From UBA8337 sp963932545 (GTDB lineage Bacteria; Pseudomonadota; Alphaproteobacteria; RS24): a DNA stretch of 64,000 bases. Positions 8,864-16,406 of the stretch are shown here, piece after piece. Position 1 is the stretch's first letter; each line of letters starts with the position of its first letter. Location of the stretch: contig CAWVRH010000001.1 in NCBI GenBank assembly GCA_963932545.1, forward strand, positions 186,001 to 250,000, given 5' to 3'. The notes under the pieces are model-generated. The model did no database searches, was not told where the DNA came from, and saw only the letters and a program-made list of their open reading frames with translations. Both the position numbers and the translations under genes were made by a program.

Positions 8864-10882
8864 CTATTCCGCTTCCATTTCAATGGAGACCATTAAATCA
8901 TCGGCCGCAACTTGCGCCTCGGCAGAGACCAAAACGTCTTCCACCACCCCATCGACAGTGGCCAAAATTTCATGCTGCATCTTCATCGCTTCCACAATCA
9001 CCAGTCGGTCGCCGCTGGCTACCGCGTCTCCGGCGCTCACAAAAACCTCGATCACGCGGCCATGCATCGGAGCCACCACGCGGCTGCCATCGCCCACTTC
9101 TTCGCTGGCAGCATTTCGCATTAGCATATTGCTGCAGGTATAGGTGGCGCCATCCAGGGTCGCGAACAGAGTTGTGCCTTGCAAGAAAGCTTGGCTGATA
9201 TATTGGCGGCTATCGGCTGTGGTTTCCAAAACCATGCGCGTACCTTCATGGACGCGAACGGAAACTTCAACGCAAGTCTCGCCGAAATGCACCTGATATA
9301 GATCCGCGCTTTTACTGCGAACCGATAGAGCCACGCCGTCGGTTTCCAGATTTTTAAACGCCAATTTATACGGCGTACGCAAGCTGGCATCAGAGGTGAA
9401 ATGCATCAGCCCTTGCGGCACATGCATGCCACTGCCCACGGCTTTGGCAAGGGCTGCCTCGCGGTCGATAACAAAATGGCGAACGGCCAGAATGGCCAGC
9501 GCGTTTTCATCCGCCAGCTTATCGGCCAAATCGACTTCGCTAAATTGCTCCGCAATGAAGCCCGTGGAAAAATCGCCTTCGGCAAATTTCTCGTTTTCCA
9601 AACAAGCGATCAAGAAATCCCGATTGGTGCGCGGGCCAAACAAAGCCGTATCCGTGAGCGCTTCAATCATCAGCTTGCGAGCGGTTTCGCGATTGGGCCC
9701 TGTGGTAATTAGCTTAGCAATCATCGGGTCATAGAACGGCGAAATTTCTTGCCCGCTCACAATGCCTGCATCATAGCGCACGCCCTCGCGCGCCACCTGC
9801 TCGAAACACGCCACCGTGCCCGTGCTTGGCAAAAACCCATTGGCTGGATCTTCAGCATAAAGGCGCACTTCAATGGCGTGGCCGTTTAACTGCACATCCT
9901 CTTGGGTCATCCCCAAAGGCTCGCCCTCGGCGACTTTAATTTGCAACTCAACCAAATCCAGACCCGTCACTTGTTCGGTAACGGGATGCTCGACTTGCAA
10001 TCTTGTGTTCATCTCAAGGAAGTAAAAATGACCACTGGCATCGAGCAAAAACTCAACTGTGCCAGCGCCGCGATAGTTTATTGTGGCCGCAGCCTCAACC
10101 GCCGCCGCCCCCATGGCGGCGCGCAAATCTGGCGTCATCACGGGGCATGGGCTTTCCTCGATTACCTTTTGGTGACGGCGTTGCACAGAGCAATCACGCT
10201 CGCCCATATGCACCACATGCCCATGCGTATCTGCAAACACCTGAATTTCTACATGGCGCGGTTGAACGATAGCCTTTTCCAAAATCAGCTCGCCCGAGCC
10301 AAAAGCATTTTCAGCCTCCGAGCGCGCGGTCGAGATGGCGGCGGCCAGTCCGTCTTGGCTTTCGACAAGGCGCATACCGCGCCCCCCGCCGCCAGCGGCG
10401 GCTTTCACCATAATTGGGAAACCAATTTTTTCGCCTTCGGCCAAAAGCACTTCATCGCTTTGGTCTTTGCCTTCATAGCCCGGCACGCAAGGTACTTTGG
10501 CCTCAATCATGCGGCGTTTGGCTTCGGCTTTATTGCCCATCAGATCAATTGATTGACCGCTAGGGCCAATAAAAGTCAGTCCGGCTTTTTCCACGGCATC
10601 GGCAAATTCAGCGTTCTCGGACAAAAATCCATAGCCCGGATGAATGGCGTCGGCGCCACTTTGTTTGGCCGCGTCGAGAATTTTCTCGGCTACCAAATAA
10701 GATTGCCCCGCGGGGCCCGGGCCAATGCGAACCGCCTCATTAGCTTGGCGAACATGGGGGGCGTCCGCATCGGCGTCGGAATAGACGGCTACGGTGCGAA
10801 TGCCCATAGCGTGGCTTGTGCGAATAACGCGGCAGGCAATCTCGCCACGGTTGGCAATTAATATTTTACGAATGGCAGCCAT
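8864..10882 (-). CDS. atuF: Geranyl-CoA/acyl-CoA carboxylase, biotin-containing alpha subunit
   Basis: 672 aa with an N-terminal biotin carboxylase half (KILIANRGEIACRV, the ATP-grasp glycine loop AAAGGGGRGM, HVEIQVFAD, EMNTRLQVEHPVTE) and a C-terminal biotinyl domain with VEAMKMQHE (lysine about residue 634). It carboxylates its own biotin with bicarbonate and ATP and hands the carboxyl group to the beta subunit. Methylcrotonyl- and geranyl-CoA carboxylase alpha subunits look alike; neighbours atuA, atuC and atuE favour geranyl-CoA or a similar branched acyl-CoA. The ATG at 10882 follows AGGAGT, two bases after the atuE stop; an in-frame start at 10900 overlaps atuE. Confidence 0.85.
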   Translation of the reverse strand: MAAIRKILIANRGEIACRVIRTSHAMGIRTVAVYSDADADAPHVRQANEAVRIGPGPAGQSYLVAEKILDAAKQSGADAIHPGYGFLSENAEFADAVEKAGLTFIGPSGQSIDLMGNKAEAKRRMIEAKVPCVPGYEGKDQSDEVLLAEGEKIGFPIMVKAAAGGGGRGMRLVESQDGLAAAISTARSEAENAFGSGELILEKAIVQPRHVEIQVFADTHGHVVHMGERDCSVQRRHQKVIEESPCPVMTPDLRAAMGAAAVEAAATINYRGAGTVEFLLDASGHFYFLEMNTRLQVEHPVTEQVTGLDLVELQIKVAEGEPLGMTQEDVQLNGHAIEVRLYAEDPANGFLPSTGTVACFEQVAREGVRYDAGIVSGQEISPFYDPMIAKLITTGPNRETARKLMIEALTDTALFGPRTNRDFLIACLENEKFAEGDFSTGFIAEQFSEVDLADKLADENALAILAVRHFVIDREAALAKAVGSGMHVPQGLMHFTSDASLRTPYKLAFKNLETDGVALSVRSKSADLYQVHFGETCVEVSVRVHEGTRMVLETTADSRQYISQAFLQGTTLFATLDGATYTCSNMLMRNAASEEVGDGSRVVAPMHGRVIEVFVSAGDAVASGDRLVIVEAMKMQHEILATVDGVVEDVLVSAEAQVAADDLMVSIEMEAE

Positions 10883-10884
10883 AT

Positions 10885-11688
10885 CTACTCCTGCACCCAA
10901 TTTGGTTTTCGTTTTTCTAGAAAGGACGCCACGCCTTCGCGGCCTTCGTCGCTTTTCACGCTGGCAGCAAAAGCTTCGCCCGCATAGCGGATCATCGCCC
11001 TGTCATCTAATTGTTTATTGGCTTCCAGCAGCTTTTTCGTCGCGGCATTGGCGCCCGGCGCACAGCGGCGCACGCCCGCGATAATATCTTGCAGCTCGGC
11101 TTCGCCCGTCGCCAAATCATCGACCAGAATATCCACCAGCCCATAGCCCACGCCTTGCTCGGCGGTAAACCGATGGCCGGTCAGCATAATGCGTCGCGCT
11201 TGAATGTCGCCCGTTCGCGCAACGATATAACGGCCAATTTGAGCTGGAACAATACCAATGGCGGTCTCGGTGAGCGCCATTTTTGTGTCCTTCGTAGCAA
11301 TCACAATATCGCCAGCCGACGCCATGCCCAAGCCCCCTGCCATGGCCGCACCTTGCAGTAAAAACACAATTACTTGCGGCATCGAACGAATGGTCAGGAA
11401 AAACCGCCCCATTCTCGAGCTGTCTTCAATCACTTGCTCATCGGTGCGGACATCTTGGAAATTATTCTTAAATCCCTTGAGGTCGCCGCCGGCGCAAAAT
11501 ACATCGCCTTTGCCGCGCACGGTAATGCCGCGAATGTCGTCTCGCGTGGCCAAATAATTCAGCATGGCTTGCAGTTCCGATACCAACTCGTCGGACATTG
11601 CATTGCGCGCTTCAGGTCGGTTGAGCCAAAGCGTGACCCAGTCTTTATCTTCTTCGAGAAGAATGACCGTGGTTTTGGGTGCAGACAT
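10885..11688 (-). CDS. atuE: Enoyl-CoA hydratase family, probable isohexenylglutaconyl-CoA hydratase
   Basis: 267-residue crotonase-fold protein. Oxyanion-hole segments are present: DVFCAGGDLKGF and GAAMAGGLGMASAGD, followed by TETAIGIVPAQIGRYIV. Where ordinary hydratases carry a glutamate in GGG(F/C)E, this protein has GGLGMA, so the first catalytic glutamate is absent; a glutamate is present in the second segment (TETAIGI). In the Atu pathway this enzyme adds water to the carboxylated product of geranyl-CoA carboxylase. AAGGGG stands before the ATG at 11688, which I prefer to 11724 because the latter overlaps atuC. Close spacing on both sides shows operon membership. Confidence 0.75.
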   Translation of the reverse strand: MSAPKTTVILLEEDKDWVTLWLNRPEARNAMSDELVSELQAMLNYLATRDDIRGITVRGKGDVFCAGGDLKGFKNNFQDVRTDEQVIEDSSRMGRFFLTIRSMPQVIVFLLQGAAMAGGLGMASAGDIVIATKDTKMALTETAIGIVPAQIGRYIVARTGDIQARRIMLTGHRFTAEQGVGYGLVDILVDDLATGEAELQDIIAGVRRCAPGANAATKKLLEANKQLDDRAMIRYAGEAFAASVKSDEGREGVASFLEKRKPNWVQE

Positions 11689-11704
11689 TTTATTCCCCTT
11701 CTCT

Positions 11705-13327
11705 TTACATGCGACCAATGCCAAAGGCGTTCGGGTTCAGCGTGCGATGCTTGCGTTCCCAAAGCGTCTCCAGCGTAAAGCCCAGAATTTTGCGTGTGTC
11801 GCGCGGGTCTACCACCCCATGGTCGAGCAAGCGACCGGAGGTGAAAAACGCATCTTCTTGCGACGAAAATACTTTTTCAATCGCCGCGCGTTGTTTGGCC
11901 AAGGCCTCCATATCGGGCTTGACGCCGCGCCGTTTGGCGCTGTTCAAAGCGACGGTTTCCATGGTGCCAGCAGCACTTTCGCCGCTCATCACACCGGTCA
12001 TAGCCCCGGGCCAAGCGAACAAGAAGTCAGGGTCATAGCCATAACCCGCCATGCCATAATTGCCCGCGCCATAAGAAGCCCCGACGTAAAATGTCAGCTT
12101 CGGCACGCGAATATTCGCCGCTGCCTGAATCATTTTCGAGCCGTGTTTAATCATCCCCGCCTGCTCATATTCCGTGCCGACCATATAGCCGGTAATATTA
12201 TTCAAGAAGATGAGCGGAATATTAGCTTGGTCGATAATCTGATAAAAATGCGCGCCTTTGGCCGCTTCATCCGGGCCCATCGGCCCATTATTGGCAACAA
12301 TACCGACGGGATGGCCAAATATTTTTGCCTGTACGCAAATCAAGTTCGGGCCATAGCGACTTTTGAAATCGGTAAACTCGGAGCCATCCACAAGACGCGC
12401 GATTAGCTCGCGGCTGTCATAGGGAATTTTATAATCCGTCGGTACCAGACCCAAAATCTCTTCGGCGTCATACACGGGCTCTTCGAAATTGCGTGATGGC
12501 ACGGGGTCGCAATGCTCGTTCCAACCGAGGTTTTCGACCACATCGCGCATTTGACGAATGCCATCGGCGTCATCTTCCGCCAGATATTCAATCAGGCCTG
12601 TGGTGCTGGCGTGCATTTCGGTTCCGCCGAGCTCGCGTTCATCGGCTATTTCGCCCGTCGCGGCCTGCACGAGGGCGGCCCCGCCAAGAGCTGCCATGCC
12701 ATTGTGTTTCACGCCGACATTATAATCCGACATACCCGGCATATAGGCCCCGCCCGCCGTCGAGGGCCCGTGCAAAATAGTCAGCGTTGGCACACCAGCC
12801 GCGCTTAGGCGACCCAACATGCAAAATACGCCGCCGCCATGCGCCCATAGTTCGACTTTATATTGCATTAAATTGGCGCCCGCACTTTCCACTAAATGGA
12901 TGAAGGGCAATTTATTTTGTAGCGCAATTTTCATCGCCTCTAGGCTTTTACGAAAGCCCATCTCGGTGGCCGCGCCAGCGTTAATGCCGCTATCATCAAC
13001 CACAATCATGCAGCGCGTGCCGCTGATATAGCCAATGCCTGCCAAAGTAGAGCCGCCTGGAATGGAGGTTTCGCGGTCGGGGTCATCGACACAATAGCTG
13101 GCCATATTATACAGCGGCAAAAACGGCATGCCGGGGTCGAGCAATTGCGCCAACCGATCGCGCGGGGTTAGCTGGCCACGTTCTTCAAACCGAGGGCGGC
13201 GTTTTTCCGACGCGGTTTCGGCGCGCGCTTCCAACATACGCAAATGCCCGATTTTACCGAGCTGATCCTCGCGGTTTTTGGCATAAGCATCTGATTTAAC
13301 GTCTAATTTGGTTTCAAACACCGGCAT
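11705..13327 (-). CDS. atuC: Geranyl-CoA/acyl-CoA carboxylase, carboxyltransferase beta subunit
   Basis: 540 aa, two crotonase-like carboxyltransferase domains. Seen: HLVESAGANLM, GPSTAGGAYMPGMSDY, the central NNGPMGPDEAAKGAHFY, and FLNNITGYMVGTEYEQAGMIKHGSKM near residues 370-400, typical of methylcrotonyl/geranyl-CoA carboxylase beta subunits. It moves the carboxyl group from AtuF biotin to the gamma carbon of an alpha-beta unsaturated acyl-CoA. Choice of geranyl over methylcrotonyl rests on the neighbours and on segments such as AMTGVMSGESAAGTM. The start codon shares its last base with the atuA stop (TAATG), so translation is probably coupled. Confidence 0.82.
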   Translation of the reverse strand: MPVFETKLDVKSDAYAKNREDQLGKIGHLRMLEARAETASEKRRPRFEERGQLTPRDRLAQLLDPGMPFLPLYNMASYCVDDPDRETSIPGGSTLAGIGYISGTRCMIVVDDSGINAGAATEMGFRKSLEAMKIALQNKLPFIHLVESAGANLMQYKVELWAHGGGVFCMLGRLSAAGVPTLTILHGPSTAGGAYMPGMSDYNVGVKHNGMAALGGAALVQAATGEIADERELGGTEMHASTTGLIEYLAEDDADGIRQMRDVVENLGWNEHCDPVPSRNFEEPVYDAEEILGLVPTDYKIPYDSRELIARLVDGSEFTDFKSRYGPNLICVQAKIFGHPVGIVANNGPMGPDEAAKGAHFYQIIDQANIPLIFLNNITGYMVGTEYEQAGMIKHGSKMIQAAANIRVPKLTFYVGASYGAGNYGMAGYGYDPDFLFAWPGAMTGVMSGESAAGTMETVALNSAKRRGVKPDMEALAKQRAAIEKVFSSQEDAFFTSGRLLDHGVVDPRDTRKILGFTLETLWERKHRTLNPNAFGIGRM

Positions 13328-15108
13328 TACAAAGTCTCCGCAAGTTGTTGAGGAATAGAAATAGGATGGTCGAGCAAAATCTGCGCATAGGCTTTGCCCT
13401 GTGGGTCATTGCGCAAAGACGACGTGCCGCCGCCGCCCAAGGCCGCTTCGATAAGAATATTCATGGCATGGCTGCCTGGCAAATAAAACCGCTCTAGCGC
13501 GCTGCCATCTTCCATAAAATGTCCAAAGCGCGCCCGCAAAGCCGTGTCATCCAGCGCCGCCCATATATAAGGCAGATAAGCGGCATCGCGCGCAATCACA
13601 CCGATATTGGCCTTATTGCCTTTATCGCCAGAGCGCCCCCAAGCCAGTTTCACCAAGGGCACCTCCACGGTGCCAAGCTCGCTTGGCGCGGCAGGCGTTT
13701 GCGCGGAGGAAACTAGCTCGCCGGTTTCCACCAAAGTCTCGGTGAACGCGTGGGTTTGGCCGTCGATATCCACGCCGATTTCGACCTTATTTTTTTCCAG
13801 CAAAAACGAAAACAGCCGTACCACAGGCGACGGTTTGGCCCGCGATCCCGCGAATATCGAAAGCCCTGCAGGCGTGGCCAATCCCATGCCGCTAATCTCT
13901 TTTAACAAAGCGCCTGCGCCGGCTTGCATATCGTGTTTGGCGGCAATTTTCAGCACCACTTCGCGCGCTTGTGGCGCATGGCTGGCTTGCCCAAATTGGC
14001 TATCGTCGCCGATAACTTCGACGCTGGTCTCGCTAAAGTCTGGCAAATTATGGGCGCGTAAAACCGAGCGCGCGCGGGTAAACGCCGCTTCGGCAAAATG
14101 CTTGGCTTTAGCCGCCGCTTCTAGGCCAACAAAACTCATCATCGTGCCAGCGCGAAACCCGTCCACATAGGTGGCGCAAACTTTATAATGGCTGGGCGGC
14201 TTATGCCCTTTGGCATTGGCCACGCGCACTTGGTTTTCGCCTGCCGCCTCGATAGTGACTTCGGAAAAATCGCACGTTACGTCTGGCAATAAATAGGCGC
14301 GCGGGTCGCCAATTTCATAAAGCATTTGCTCCGACACGGTGCCAATGTTAACCACGCCCCCCGTGCCCTCTGGCTTGGCGCAAGTGAAAGCGCCCTCGGC
14401 GTCAATATCAATAAACGGATAGCCAATATTGGCGATGTCGCCGGCCAGTTTCCAATCGGTAAAATTACCGCCCGAGGCCTGCGGCCCGCATTCAATAATA
14501 TGGCCAGCCAAAGAACCGCCCGCTAATTTATCGAGGTCCTGCGGTTGCCAATCGAAGGCATGGATACACGCCCCCAAGGTCACGGCACTATCGACGCTGC
14601 GTCCAGTAATCACAATATCAGCCCCGCCCGCCAAGGCTTGCGCCACGGGAAACCCGCCAAGGTAAGCGTTCACACTGGCCAATGAGGCTGTGTCCGGGCA
14701 ATCGACGCCCGAGAACATATCTTTAAACTCGCCAAAGCTGTCGCGCGCTTCTAACAAATCATCGCCGCTGATGACCGCGACTTTTAAATCCAAGCCTGCC
14801 TCGGCAATTAGCGCGCGCGCCGCAGCGCCACAACTATGCGGATTGACGCCGCCAGCATTGGTTAAAATTTTAACTTTGGTTTCCGCGATTTCGCGCAAAT
14901 TGGGCTTTAAAACACCGGTAATAAAATCGGTCGCATAGCCCGCCTCGGGGTTGCTGGCTCGCGCCCGCGCCAAGATGGACATGGTGATTTCAGCCAGAAA
15001 ATCATAGACCAAATAATCCATGCCCTCGACCGCCAAAAGCTGCGGTGTGGCCATCATGCTTTCGCCCCAATAGCCACTCGCGCCGCCGATTTTGATTGTC
15101 TTGCTCAT
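13327..15108 (-). CDS. atuA: AtuA family protein (DUF1446)
   Basis: 593 aa, full length for the family. The N-terminal DUF1446 part includes KIGGASGYWGES, TNAGGVNPHSCG, GADIVITGRSVDSA and HIIECGPQASGGNFTDW; the C-terminal part includes LAWGRSGDKGNKANIGVIAR. AtuA is needed for growth on acyclic terpenes such as citronellol in Pseudomonas, but its reaction is unknown. First gene of the minus-strand operon and translationally coupled to atuC. The upstream gap to the divergent dehydrogenase gene is 111 bases and holds two dyads that may bind a regulator. Confidence 0.88.
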   Translation of the reverse strand: MSKTIKIGGASGYWGESMMATPQLLAVEGMDYLVYDFLAEITMSILARARASNPEAGYATDFITGVLKPNLREIAETKVKILTNAGGVNPHSCGAAARALIAEAGLDLKVAVISGDDLLEARDSFGEFKDMFSGVDCPDTASLASVNAYLGGFPVAQALAGGADIVITGRSVDSAVTLGACIHAFDWQPQDLDKLAGGSLAGHIIECGPQASGGNFTDWKLAGDIANIGYPFIDIDAEGAFTCAKPEGTGGVVNIGTVSEQMLYEIGDPRAYLLPDVTCDFSEVTIEAAGENQVRVANAKGHKPPSHYKVCATYVDGFRAGTMMSFVGLEAAAKAKHFAEAAFTRARSVLRAHNLPDFSETSVEVIGDDSQFGQASHAPQAREVVLKIAAKHDMQAGAGALLKEISGMGLATPAGLSIFAGSRAKPSPVVRLFSFLLEKNKVEIGVDIDGQTHAFTETLVETGELVSSAQTPAAPSELGTVEVPLVKLAWGRSGDKGNKANIGVIARDAAYLPYIWAALDDTALRARFGHFMEDGSALERFYLPGSHAMNILIEAALGGGGTSSLRNDPQGKAYAQILLDHPISIPQQLAETL

Positions 15109-15131
15109 ATGTCCCCCAGCCCGTTTATAGC

Positions 15132-15184
15132 CGCTTTAAGCGACGATGTTAGCGTGTGCGCTTGCTTTGTAAAGCAGAACACGC
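15132..15184. promoter_or_regulatory. Paired dyads between divergent atu transcription units
   Basis: The 111-base gap between the start codons of atuA and the plus-strand dehydrogenase contains an 11-base palindrome CGCTTTAAGCG (15132-15142) and a 14-base inverted repeat TGCTTT-GT-AAAGCA (15163-15176). Outside the latter, GCGTGT (15152-15157) is matched by ACACGC (15179-15184), though the arms are offset by three bases. Operators of TetR-type repressors of acyl-CoA catabolism have this kind of symmetry. No regulator gene is present in the window. Function is inferred. Confidence 0.35.
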
Positions 15185-15219
15185 CACGGTATTGCAATAA
15201 TTTAAGGGGCCCTCGAGCG

Positions 15220-16362
15220 ATGATAAATCCATTTCTAAATGATGAGCGCAAAGCGTTCCACGACAGTATTGCAAAATTTTTAGAGGCCGAAATTTGGCCC
15301 CATGTCGACGAATGGGACGAAGCGGGCGCCTACCCACATGAGGTAAATGAGAAAATTTGCCAACTCGGCGTCTTCGGCTTCAATATTCCAGAGCAATATG
15401 GCGGCTTGGGTTTTGACGATGCTCATATGCGCAAAGCCTCGGCTTTCGAAATGGGTCGCTCGTCGGCCGGTGGCGTCATGGCCAGCGTCGGCTCGCGCTC
15501 CATCATGTTAAAGCCGCTGACCGAGCTGGCCACGGACGAGATTAAAAACCGCGTGTTGCCCGAGCTACTATCTGGCCGCAAAGGCGGTGCCTTAGGCATC
15601 ACCGAACCCGGCGGCGGATCGGATGTGGCGCGGATGCAAACCACCGCGCGGCGCGACGGCGACGAGTGGGTTTTAAACGGTCAAAAAACATTCATCACCG
15701 GCGGCATGCAGGCCAGCTACTTTGTGGTTGGCGCGCGCACGGGCGGCGATGGCATGGGCGGCATTTCGCTGTTTTTTGTCGATGCCGATACCCCCGGCTT
15801 TAGCCGCACCGCCATCGAACGCAAAATGGGCTGGTGGGCCTCGGATACGGCGACGCTTTATTTCGACGAGTGCCGTATTCCGGCCAGCCATATTATGGGC
15901 GAGGAGAACAAAGGCTTCTTCGCCATTATGGATAATTTCAACTTCGAGCGCTTTATGATGGCGGCACAAATGTGCGGCATGTCGATGCGCTTATTTGATG
16001 AATCTGTGGCTTATGCGAAAGACCGCGAGACTTTTGGCGAGGCGTTGATTTCACATCAAGTTATTCGTCACAAGCTGGCCGATATGTCGGCGCGTATCGA
16101 CGCGATGGACGCTTATCTAAACCAAGTGGCCGAGATTATGAACACAGCCGAGCGACCGGTCGCGGAGATTTCAAAATTGAAATTTTATTGCTCCACAAAT
16201 CTTGAGTGGATTGCCAGCGCGGCCATGCAAATTTTTGGCGGCGCCGGATATTTGCGCGGCCATGCGGTAGAGCGAATTTACCGCGAAGTAAAAGTGCAAG
16301 CCATCGGCGGCGGTTCGGAAGAAATTATGCGCGACCTCGCCATGAAACAAATGGGGCTCTAG
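15220..16362 (+). CDS. Acyl-CoA dehydrogenase, branched-chain type (AtuD-like)
   Basis: 380 aa. Seen: GVFGFNIPEQYGGLG, the flavin/substrate segment GITEPGGGSDVARMQT (about 126-141), NGQKTFITGG, and the C-terminal GGSEEIMRDLAMKQMGL. The catalytic glutamate is not in the usual YEGT position, which reads IGGGS here; a glutamate stands instead in helix G (FNFERFMM, E243), as in isovaleryl-CoA and long-chain enzymes. This arrangement suits branched substrates such as citronellyl-CoA. The ATG at 15220 fits the family N-terminus; the ORF upstream of it has no family match. It starts the plus-strand unit divergent from atuA. Confidence 0.86.
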   Translation: MINPFLNDERKAFHDSIAKFLEAEIWPHVDEWDEAGAYPHEVNEKICQLGVFGFNIPEQYGGLGFDDAHMRKASAFEMGRSSAGGVMASVGSRSIMLKPLTELATDEIKNRVLPELLSGRKGGALGITEPGGGSDVARMQTTARRDGDEWVLNGQKTFITGGMQASYFVVGARTGGDGMGGISLFFVDADTPGFSRTAIERKMGWWASDTATLYFDECRIPASHIMGEENKGFFAIMDNFNFERFMMAAQMCGMSMRLFDESVAYAKDRETFGEALISHQVIRHKLADMSARIDAMDAYLNQVAEIMNTAERPVAEISKLKFYCSTNLEWIASAAMQIFGGAGYLRGHAVERIYREVKVQAIGGGSEEIMRDLAMKQMGL

Positions 16363-16406
16363 CTCTAGCTTCCGTCGGGCCAAATGGAGAAACAAAGGAG
16401 CCACAT

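Noticed and set aside
16206..16406. Upstream extension of the monooxygenase frame to 16206
   Set aside because: It overlaps the 3' end of the dehydrogenase gene; the GTG at 16407 has an ideal ribosome binding site and matches the family N-terminus.
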